This document shows, in pieces, positions 50,401 through 55,965 of a stretch of DNA of 55,965 nt (position 1 is its first letter; each line of letters starts with the position of its first letter). Under the pieces are notes generated by a model. That model did not search any database. It saw only the letters and a program-made list of their open reading frames with translations, and was not told the DNA's origin. The position numbers were made by a program, and so were the translations under genes. Origin of the DNA: Phoronis australis (taxonomy: Eukaryota; Phoronida; Phoronidae). Where the stretch lies: positions 953,822 through 1,009,786 of the forward strand of contig NMRA01000100.1 in NCBI GenBank assembly GCA_002633005.1. Reading direction: 5' to 3'.

Positions 50401-52795
50401 TGCTCTTTGGAAAGTGTTCCACAACATGTGGTAAGCCAGGTTTTGTTACAAGCATATCTTATTCTTTCCCCTTACCTTGTATCCAACACTCGTTCTTGGT
50501 GCTAATCTGACCACGGCATGGAAGGCTTCCGTCACATTGTGGTTCGTTTTAGCAGAAGTGCGGAAAACAGGTTTCTTGCACTGTTTAGAAAATCGCTTCT
50601 CGTCCTCCTCCGACACCTGATAGGTGACAGGGTCAAGGTCACACTTATTGGCGCAAAATACCTGATAAAGTAAAATTATAACTGAATAAACCGTTCAGTA
50701 GATATACTTCGAGGCCTGTTTAATAGTTTATATATTAGAAAAACTCACATACGGTAGTCCAATACAACCACAGTATGGCACAAATCTCATTTAACTGAAT
50801 AAAGGCCGAGTGCACGAATCAGAACAACTGTGAATGCTGAACTTAGTCTAACTTTTAGCCCCCGGGGGAAAATCAAACTAATATGCACATCTGATTGTCG
50901 CAGCTTTTATTGTAATAACAGTATAAGACTGGAGCCCATGGGCGGTGCAGCACTGAAAAAAGTGAGGGGCTATAGCCCCCCAGCCCCCCATGGTGCGCCG
51001 CCCATGCAAAAGCAAGATAAGAGAGTACCATAAATGAATCCCGGCAAACTATAATCACAACGTGAGGATTTGCACCCATAGCCTCTCTTTCATAAGCCCA
51101 GACTTACCAGTGGTACATCATCAACCCCTTTCAATTTTTTGATAAATGTGAGTAAATGTTGCGCTTCTGTAAATGACTGTCTCTGTGTGATGTCATAGAC
51201 AACAAGGAAGCAGTCTCCGTCTCTCATATACTGTTCCCTTAAGACAGAGTACTCTTCTTGTCCAGCTGTGTCCAGAATGTCTAGTAAACAAGTCTGTAAT
51301 AACACAAGAGAGATCAGTTATGGGGTCAGTACCAGCTCTACATCTTTGGGAATCAGAAGTTTGATCAATGACTCTGGGGACCCCTCAAGCATATTGCATT
51401 GTCATCATGATGTGCACCCCATCCGATGGTCCCGCCCAGTCTAGGCTCTAGTCACCTTTCCAGAACCACCAATGCCCATTCCAAAACAGCTCAGTAATGC
51501 CCGACCTGAACTCAATACCATCATATTACGAAGTACCAAGATGGGCTCCTTCATTCAGTTTCATCCTGTACATGAATAGTTTCACTCAGAATGGAACTTC
51601 AGAGTGGGGCTCCCCCACTCCCAGTAAGATGGGTCTGAAGCTTAAGCTTACTTGCCTATCTGCCACTGGTACTAATTAAAGCTAATTTGCAACGTGATTC
51701 TTCAGTGTTTTTACTTAAACTTGGCACTCAGTCAAAGTCTCAGTACCAGCTCTACATCTTTGGGAATCAGAAGTTTGATCAATGAGCATTGGGGACCCCT
51801 GAAGTTGCATGTTGTCATCATGATGTGCACCCCATCCCGCCCAGTCTAGGCTCTAGTCACCTTTCCAGAACCACCAATGCCCATTCCAAAACAGCTCAGT
51901 AATGCACGACGTGAACTCAATACCATCATATTATGAAGTACCAAGATGGGCTCCTTCATTCAGTTTCATGGTACGTGGAAAATAGTTTCACTCAGAATGG
52001 GAACTTCAGAGTGGGGCTCCCCACTCCCAGTAAGATGGGTCTGAAGCTTAAGCTTACATACCTATCTGCCACTGGTACTAAAGCTAGTTTGCAAAGTGAT
52101 TCTTCAGTGTTTTTACTTAAACTTGGCACTCAAAGTCTCGAATTTTCACTCGCGTTTGCCTATTACTGATACTCAGCCGGGCTGTAGCGGCTCGATCAAA
52201 TTTAGCTGCCAGGTAATTTGTAGGCCTAAGTGTGAAGTTGGACTAGAAACTTATCTTGGTGCGCATACACTGTAACATGTAGTACAGCCCAGTCTAATTA
52301 GACACGTAACCCGTTCACTCAACAGTAAATTACAGTTTCACTGAGTTTACCACTTTTACCTTTTACTTTAGCGCAGGCTCACAATTCATAGACAGCTCCA
52401 CCTAGTGGATGAATAATTAAACCGATTGCGCATGAGACCAAGGCAAGAACAGTACTGGGGACGCGATCAGAAGCTGAGGACGGCTGCGGTCTCATGCAGG
52501 GTCTTTGATGAGACACTTTTGAGCGAGTTCGCGTTAAATTCAGTTAAGCAACTCCATAAGTTACAAAAGAAGGATTATTGAATATTTTTCCAGCTAATTT
52601 TCATCTTATAATGGCATTGAGCATTATCAGCACAGTATCAAAAGCAATGCTCAATATTGTTTTTAAAAATACCTCTTCATCCATACCACCAACATTCATA
52701 TTTCCAAAATTCTCTTCTAACAACTCCTCCGAAATGTCCTCGACGTCGTCATCAGTTGTATGCCCGATCCATAGGAATTCCCCTCCAAATTCCAT
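35294..52795 (-). CDS. cpRAS: circularly permuted Ras GTPase with zinc ribbon and VWA domain (overview, 15 exons)
   Basis: Fifteen exons with GT-AG borders and matching phases give a 2,454-nt frame (817 residues) from ATG at 52795 to TAA at 35296-35294. The order is: N-terminal strand; G3 DTAGQEEYS (about residue 49); G4 NKCD (108); G5 TSAK (138); G1 GSGGVGKS (170); G2 DPTIED (193). All Ras nucleotide-binding motifs are present but rotated. Then come a basic linker (about 218-270), a CxxC...CxxC zinc ribbon (296-323), a VWA domain with DVSGSMS (372), and a helical tail. This matches the cpRAS-VWA class described by Elias and Novotny (2008). Its cellular role is not known to me. It converges with actinin. 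Confidence 0.93.
35744..36136. repeat. 90-bp direct repeat flanking a gap base
   Basis: Positions 35744-35833 and 36047-36136 are essentially identical. The second copy begins right after the n at 36046. The 212 bp between (35834-36045) has no counterpart after the second copy. This suggests contig ends from two haplotypes, one with an extra insertion. Confidence 0.8.
36046..36046. other. assembly gap (single n)
   Basis: It lies immediately before a 90-bp repeat of upstream sequence, indicating a contig join. Confidence 0.85.
38218..38329 (-). CDS. cpRAS: cpRAS exon 14
   Basis: The exon is 112 nt, between CATTTTAG and GTAAGT. Its first base completes a Leu codon. It encodes [18 protein letters not shown] and [12 protein letters not shown], charged helical sequence following the VWA domain. 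Confidence 0.88.
38557..38648 (-). CDS. cpRAS: cpRAS exon 13
   Basis: The exon is 92 nt, between ACTTTTCAG and GTAAGT, ending at phase 2. It encodes [20 protein letters not shown] and GRYEEARGH. It looks like a helical-hairpin segment; no named domain was assigned. Confidence 0.87.
39031..39126 (-). CDS. cpRAS: cpRAS exon 12
   Basis: The exon is 96 nt (32 codons, phase 0), between TTCTTTCAG and GTAAAG. It encodes [20 protein letters not shown] and [12 protein letters not shown]. The pattern ([12 protein letters not shown]) resembles the beta-sandwich strand after the trunk in Sec23/24-like and copine-like VWA proteins; this is inference. Confidence 0.88.
39127..40132 (-). other. cpRAS intron 11, nothing recognised
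   Basis: A plus-strand open frame at 39380-39727 shows no recognisable domain. No repeat with clear ends was seen. Confidence 0.5.
40133..40243 (-). CDS. cpRAS: cpRAS exon 11
   Basis: The exon is 111 nt (37 codons, phase 0), between TTATTACAG and GTGGGT. It encodes [20 protein letters not shown] and [13 protein letters not shown], linking the VWA fold to the following strands. Confidence 0.87.
40740..40979 (-). CDS. cpRAS: cpRAS exon 10 (end of VWA domain)
   Basis: The exon is 240 nt (80 codons, phase 0), between GTCTTTTAG and GTGAGT. It encodes [40 protein letters not shown] and LHLQKSLEW. It provides the last VWA strands and the start of the C-terminal beta region. Confidence 0.92.
40980..42353 (-). 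other. cpRAS intron 9, nothing recognised
   Basis: This is AT-rich intron; a short plus-strand open frame near 41381 has no recognisable homology. Confidence 0.5.
42354..42534 (-). CDS. cpRAS: cpRAS exon 9 (VWA metal-site Thr and Asp)
   Basis: The exon is 181 nt. It starts after CTGTTGAAG; the first base completes Glu 484. It encodes [20 protein letters not shown] and [18 protein letters not shown]499 in SATALG and D525 in CTDG complete the metal-ion-dependent adhesion site begun by DVSGSMS. An acceptor 10 bases further in would lose the frame, which fixes this start. Confidence 0.92.
42820..43023 (-). CDS. cpRAS: cpRAS exon 8 (VWA domain)
   Basis: The exon is 204 nt, between TTTTTCAG and GTGAGT. 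It completes an Arg codon, then encodes [29 protein letters not shown] and [23 protein letters not shown] is the typical second VWA strand. It ends at phase 2. Confidence 0.92.
43024..45308 (-). other. cpRAS intron 7, mostly dispersed tandem repeat
   Basis: About 1.5 kb (43100-44650) is a repeat array described separately. 44700-45308 has no clear gene; a weak tRNA-like segment near 45120-45200 was not accepted. Confidence 0.6.
43100..44650 (+). repeat. dispersed repeat with about 450-bp tandem units
   Basis: It begins near ACAAGAGCAACGCGGAGC. Phrases such as AAATGGCCACTAGGTGGCGC recur at about 43327, 43769 and 44225, and 'gccaytagggggcac' at about 43478, 43920 and 44376. It ends in a GC-rich tract of GGACGGAC/GACGCC repeats (44505-44590) and two copies of GCATATAAATATGTGGGC. 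The same family occurs inverted at 20395-21222. Confidence 0.8.
45309..45393 (-). CDS. cpRAS: cpRAS exon 7 (VWA domain)
   Basis: The exon is 85 nt, between GTTGTTACAG and GTAAGT. It completes an Ala codon and encodes [20 protein letters not shown] then [17 protein letters not shown] is the helix after the first VWA strand. Confidence 0.88.
45394..46620 (-). other. cpRAS intron 6, nothing recognised
   Basis: No bounded repeat, RNA or additional exon was recognised. Confidence 0.5.
46621..46823 (-). CDS. cpRAS: cpRAS exon 6 (second zinc CxxC and first VWA strand)
   Basis: The exon is 203 nt, between TTCTTACAG and GTATTG. The junction codon is Cys 320, then [29 protein letters not shown] and [18 protein letters not shown] closes the zinc ribbon. 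The segment up to VDYML resembles the Sec23 pattern between zinc finger and trunk. DVSGSMS is the DxSxS metal motif. Confidence 0.93.
46824..47841 (-). other. cpRAS intron 5, nothing recognised
   Basis: No gene or repeat was recognised apart from a short direct repeat (TGACCAATAT, near 47681-47703). Confidence 0.5.
47842..48151 (-). CDS. cpRAS: cpRAS exon 5 (basic linker and first zinc CxxC)
   Basis: The exon is 310 nt, between TATTTGCAG and GTCAGT. It encodes a Lys/Ser-rich segment ([20 protein letters not shown]) and then [19 protein letters not shown], ending in the first two bases of Cys 320 (after QWE). The non-coding reading continues open past the donor for a while; the splice choice is supported because it restores W-E-C-E-F-C across the junction. 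Confidence 0.9.
48152..48911 (-). other. cpRAS intron 4, with a short-TIR element
   Basis: It contains the MITE-like segment at 48543-48713. The rest shows nothing recognisable. Confidence 0.55.
48543..48713. mobile_element. MITE with CCTGTTCACACC termini (about 171 bp)
   Basis: The left end is CCCTGTTCACACCAAAGCGG. The reverse complement of the right end is CATGTTCACACCGAGTTA. GGTTATAAC-type words recur inside. The target-site duplication was not resolved. Confidence 0.65.
48912..49065 (-). CDS. cpRAS: cpRAS exon 4 (P-loop G1 and switch I G2)
   Basis: The exon is 154 nt, between AATTTGACAG and GTAAAC. It encodes [36 protein letters not shown] and [14 protein letters not shown]. The P-loop is canonical (G12/G13 and K16 equivalents) and switch I keeps the Thr 35 equivalent (T195). 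In ordinary Ras this segment is the N-terminus; here it follows G5. Confidence 0.96.
49066..50475 (-). other. cpRAS intron 3, with a hairpin repeat
   Basis: It contains the inverted repeat at 50242-50334. No other feature was recognised. Confidence 0.55.
50242..50334. repeat. 93-bp inverted repeat (hairpin)
   Basis: Arms of about 36 nt share TGCCC(A/G)CATTTTGAGAA in inverted orientation around a spacer of about 21 nt. It could be a miniature foldback element or a miRNA-like hairpin; nothing here decides between them. Confidence 0.7.
50476..50661 (-). CDS. cpRAS: cpRAS exon 3 (G4 NKCD and G5 SAK)
   Basis: The exon is 186 nt (62 codons, phase 0), between CTTTATCAG and GTAAGG. It encodes [35 protein letters not shown] and [20 protein letters not shown] and TSAK are the guanine-specificity motifs. 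The frame then runs directly into the P-loop exon. Confidence 0.96.
50938..51006. repeat. 69-bp inverted-repeat element
   Basis: CATGGGCGGTGCA at the left is matched by the reverse complement CATGGGCGGCGCACCA at the right, with GGGGCTATAGCCCC in the middle. It is probably a minimal MITE in intron 2. Confidence 0.6.
51108..51293 (-). CDS. cpRAS: cpRAS exon 2 (G3, switch II)
   Basis: The exon is 186 nt (62 codons, phase 0), between TTATTACAG and GTAAGT. It encodes [35 protein letters not shown] and [21 protein letters not shown] is identical to the Ras switch II, with the catalytic Gln 61 equivalent (Q53). This Ras core strand lies near the protein's N-terminus, the signature of the permutation. 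Confidence 0.96.
51294..52672 (-). other. cpRAS intron 1, with a tandem duplication
   Basis: This intron holds the direct duplication at 51326-52136 and otherwise no recognisable gene or RNA. Confidence 0.6.
51326..52136. repeat. tandem duplication, two units of about 414 and 397 bp
   Basis: Unit 1 (51326-51739) and unit 2 (51740-52136) both run from TCAGTACCAGCTCTACATCT to TTTTTACTTAAACTTGGCAC with substitutions and small indels. No gap base separates them, unlike the other duplications. Confidence 0.9.
52673..52795 (-). CDS. cpRAS: cpRAS exon 1 (start codon)
   Basis: The exon is 123 nt (41 codons) ending GATGAAGAG before GTATTT. It encodes [18 protein letters not shown], an acidic stretch ([12 protein letters not shown]) and GGMDEE. 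The end joins exon 2 so that VGGMDEE-TCLLDIL mirrors the Ras sequence before TCLLDIL. The ATG has a favourable context (AAAAATGG). A 5' UTR exon further right is possible. Confidence 0.82.
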
Positions 52796-53096
52796 TTTTG
52801 CAACTGGTCACGCAGTACAGTAAGCAAATCCGGCTTTTCGTACTCGGTAGTCTTGGGAGAGATTGGTTCATATAGAATCAAATCAATTTGCAAACGATCG
52901 TTGTTGCCTTTAGTTTATATTTACGAGATCCCTGTTCTAAAAATAACCTCACTGTGAACAGCACACTCCCATGTCTAAAAATAGAAACAGGAAAGCCTTG
53001 GTTTTGTATAACAGCGCACTCTTTCGGTGAATGGAACAACTATCTACCTAACTCCGGCGCTGGAGCAGTTCGAGAGCCACTGAACTGGGATGCTCG

Positions 53097-53177
53097 CACG
53101 GGCAGATCCAGGATTTTGAGTTAGGTGGGGGGNGACACGGCCCCCTTGCATGGCCCGCCCCTCTAAATCCGCCACTG
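53097..53177. mobile_element. short-TIR MITE, copy c (81 bp, contains a gap base)
   Basis: It starts CACGGGCAGATCCAGGATTT and ends with the reverse complement of CAGTGGCGGATTTAG. The flanks GCTCG and ACTCG match at four of five bases, again fitting a 5-bp target-site duplication. The n at 53133 lies inside. Confidence 0.7.
53133..53133. other. assembly gap (single n) inside a MITE
   Basis: The ambiguous base follows a G tract within copy c of the short-TIR MITE. Confidence 0.85.
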
Positions 53178-53538
53178 ACTCGATCAAAGTAGGACGATGA
53201 ATCGATCAATGTTTCCTGTACAAGAGGTTGCTTCCTGTGTTTTGATTTTGCATTTGGCAGACAATATAAGTTCCGGAATAATAGGCAATTAGTCATTTTT
53301 AGTTTCATGGATAATGACTTGCTTTTGCCGGGACCTAGGACCAATATCTCCTGACGGTCTGTGGAAGGGGAACCCGAAGTTCGCCGCCGGCGGCTCCCGA
53401 CAAGTAAGTAGATTTTTAGTTTCGTGGATACTTCGTAATTACGAGCACATTATTTCTTTGGCTCACTATTATAGTCTTTTCGTGACTGGAGGTTTAGTTT
53501 CGAACTGAAGCTGGCATGTTCGTGCCAGTCGATCCCAG

Positions 53539-53653
53539 CGGCCGCGACGGGCCTGATCTGGTTCCGAGCCACTGGCTGGGATAACGAGTCAGTCCGGCCG
53601 CGACGGGCCCGGCTGATCAGGGTTCCGAGCCAGACTAGTGGCCGGGATAACAA
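53539..53653. repeat. GC-rich tandem repeat, two units of about 57 bp
   Basis: CGGCCGCGACGGGCC, GGTTCCGAGCCA and GGGATAACRAG recur once each in two consecutive units. It is the most CpG-dense place in the right part of the window and lies 0.8 kb upstream of the cpRAS start codon. Confidence 0.8.
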
Positions 53654-54581
53654 GCGTTTTGTGTGTTTAGATCACTAAAAAAATGACAAGTCTAAACAAC
53701 AAAGATTTAGGTTCTCCTGTCTGTATTTCACGGTAGAATACTTCGAATTTATCTCTGAACAGATCCCTAACTCCTGCTACGGACCTTAGTAAATTGGCCT
53801 GCTCAACTTTGTAGTCTAGTGTTCAAACTCAGATACCAATAAATCCGTAACAGCGAAATAAAACAACACGTTTTTATAAGAACTCGGTGTATTTTTAAGG
53901 GTTTTACATCGAAGTTTGATGATTTATTGGTGTTAAACGATGAATTCAAGCGATAAGCTGACACCAGTAACCCGTGTTGTCAGTCACTGCTGAACACACT
54001 GCGTGTGAAACCAATTACGTCATTGGATAATTTCAACACCTCCGTCTGCCGTCAGGTGTCAGGTAACGCAACCGAACGTGCCGTTATCGAGTACTACTCG
54101 ATCTAAATTGATACAAAATAGGTTGTTTTTCGGGTGCCATTGTCCTTTAACAAGACTATTCACAAAGGCCGCTGCGTTTATAGCGTCATGGACCGTGGCG
54201 ACACTTAGCGGGCGTGTATGCGCCAACGAAGTACAAGAGGCGTTGAGTAGTACGGCCGATTTCAGTTTGTCAAATTCAAAATTGTGAAGTGTCTTTGCTT
54301 AAAATATTGAAAACAAAAAAAATATGAGCAGTGCCATGGAAAATACACATAGGCAAAATCTAGACTCGGTATATCAAGAAAAAACTTTGGCAGTAAAGGT
54401 AATAAAGTTACGAGAAATACATCATAAGCTAGTGTGACTCAGAGAGGTAGACAGGTGAAAATAGGTGATTGGAGGGTGAGCAGGTACAGAACATGTTTAA
54501 TTTTGTCCAAGGAGGTCAGGGAAGTAAAAAACATAAGACAGACCTGCTGAAGAAGAGGTAGGAGCAAAAAAAAAAACAGGG

Positions 54582-54582
54582 N
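54582..54582. other. assembly gap (single n)
   Basis: The gap base follows a poly-A run (12 A, then CAGGG). No duplicated flank was seen. Confidence 0.8.
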
Positions 54583-55843
54583 CTTTCTTTCCCCAATATT
54601 CCAGGTGTTAATATCAATTAATAAACACTCAATTATTAAAAATTCAATGCACAAACTTTGTTTTAAAGTATAACTGAAAAATTAACAGACTCTCATCCCC
54701 CCAACCATCATATGTTTCCAGATCTTCACTCTCACACGGTAGCACAGGCAAAGCGGCAGAGAGGCAGAAAGAGGCAAGATAAACACATCAAATTAACTTT
54801 TTGGTCATTTTATAATATTCAAAATGTACCGAGTTAAAACTACTCTACACAGTTGCAGGCTGTATCTCTCATTGTGCAAATGCCAGAGAAAACCAATTTG
54901 GATGTAATAACAACCATCATTGTTGAAACAGTGCTAGCTCAGAACTACATCAATACAAACGGGGACCTGAATAGGCATCATAAAAATTATCTGGGGCTGA
55001 GGGAATCTAAGTGGTGACCAGTGTAAGGCGTGAAATTCTCCACATGCACTTCAGCACCAATACATCTTTTTTGTCCAACAATACGAAAAAGGATGAACTG
55101 AAATTTACATTATCTTTTTACTTCAGTTTGTTCAATTTTATAACTTTTGTAATCATCCATACCTGTAGTAGATTAGTTTGTCATAATATATATGACGTTT
55201 ATCTCACCCTCACGTGTTTTGTCCTTAAGATCAGAAAACTTTTTTGACTTCTAATAAAAATCCGCATGCGGACATAAAACAGGAGTATACGAAACACGCT
55301 GCTCAGAAAAGTAACTTTCTCACGGCCAGTTTCCCTTCGGGTGCCTTTGTGACAAAATTGCCAATGCAAGGGTGTCCAAGTTTCTTACATTATTCCTTAC
55401 AGAAACTAGGAGATAGAAACTCTATAAAAAACCTATTCCAGCTGCAGAATTTTACAGGTTTCAAAAAAGTCTAAACTTTTGTTGCAAAAGTTGACAGCAT
55501 AGAACCTCTTTTTGTGCTGTTTCCGGAGGTAAAAACTTCATCTGGAAAAATCCCTGCGATAGGATTTATGGAATTAACACACTACAAAAAGGGTGATGTC
55601 ATCTGGAAATAACATTTGATGGAAATTCCCTACTTTTTCCTGTCCACTTTATAGACGGATGGCATCCTAATTTCCAGCTGTACCCGTTCACCCCGTCAAT
55701 GAAAATATGCGAGTAACACTGAGAGCAAAGTTCAAAAATCAAAGTACACGGTGACTTTGCCGTCGACAAGTTGATATAATAGAATATCACTTGATAGCAG
55801 TTCAGATTGGTTTTTTACTTGGCTCCATACTATGACACTCTCC

Positions 55844-55965
55844 CCAATTCCTGTCAATCTTCGAACGTGGGGCAAAAGTGAGGATGCCGGACAGCTCCAG
55901 GGACTGTGGCAAGCGGTGTACCTTAGAACACATTCTATCCAGCTGTAGAGAAGCTCTCACTTCAG
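55844..55965 (+). pseudogene. retroelement C-terminal fragment (LINE-type), frameshifted
   Basis: One frame reads NLRTWGKSEDAG. After a frame change the next reads CTLEHILSSCREALTS. The combination TWGKSE.....C....TLEHILSSC..AL is the zinc-binding tail found after the reverse transcriptase in many LINE-type elements of marine invertebrates. The element continues beyond the window. The frame break within a few dozen bases points to a dead copy. Confidence 0.65.

Larger units (their letters stand above)
52796..55965. other. 5' flank of cpRAS gene and unassigned sequence
   Basis: No TATA box or further gene was confidently seen. 53330-53660 is locally GC/CpG-rich and could be promoter-proximal. 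Beyond 54300 the sequence is AT-rich with nothing assigned until the LINE remnant at the right edge. Confidence 0.5.

Noticed and set aside
53314-53403. Plus-strand frame ending before GTAAGT (GPISPDGLWKGNPKFAAGG), a possible first exon of a head-to-head gene
   Set aside because: No homology recognised and no plausible second exon seen downstream; kept only as a curiosity.
54059-54302. Open frames on both strands around 54080-54290
   Set aside because: They overlap on opposite strands; the minus frame has no ATG, and neither has a family I recognise.

Overview
This is an animal nuclear genomic window. It is intron-rich, with GT-AG introns, dense short transposons, single-n gap marks and few long open frames. 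It holds two recognisable protein genes that converge tail to tail. The left half (plus strand, to 33408) is the 3' three-quarters of one alpha-actinin gene. It runs from the middle of the second calponin-homology (CH) domain, through four spectrin repeats, to the calmodulin-like EF-hand domain and the stop codon. CH1 and the first part of CH2 lie left of the window. The protein is closer in sequence to insect and other invertebrate actinins than to any one vertebrate paralogue. The right half (minus strand, 52795 down to 35294) is a 15-exon gene whose splice phases all agree. It encodes an 817-residue circularly permuted Ras GTPase (cpRAS; motif order G3-G4-G5-G1-G2) followed by a basic linker, a Sec23/24-like zinc ribbon and a von Willebrand A (VWA) domain with a complete metal site.

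Organism: one invertebrate-type actinin, a cpRAS-VWA gene (known from few metazoans), very high allelic divergence and crowded small DNA transposons suggest an invertebrate deuterostome. A cephalochordate (amphioxus) is my best guess. This is inference and was not tested.

Actinin layout: two pairs of mutually exclusive exons in CH2 (2731-2809 or 3212-3290; 5396-5477 or 5526-5607), then exons at 7663, 9563, 10414, 11977, 12785 (copied at 13736), 14112, 22516, a possible 21-nt microexon at 23943, 26621/27169/28294 (copied at 28949/29469/30451), 30887, 31876 and 33250. The copied exons are most likely assembly artefacts. Every copy boundary coincides with an n. The 3,045-bp segment 25650-28694 looks like the second haplotype's contig placed inside a gap that splits a small transposon. 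The true gene probably has one copy of each.

The 8.3-kb intron 14175-22515 is mostly a nested mobile-element complex. Its arms form a large inverted repeat (about 14367-21957) carrying 78-bp palindromic minisatellites, and it encloses Helitron-like ends, a short-TIR MITE family and other repeats. A LINE 3' end lies in the last actinin intron and a LINE reading-frame remnant lies at the right edge of the window.

The intergenic stretch 33409-35293 holds both 3' UTRs. Right of 52796 is the 5' flank of the cpRAS gene, with GC-rich tandem repeats and MITEs; I see no further convincing gene. No rRNA gene, intact tRNA gene or CRISPR array was seen.
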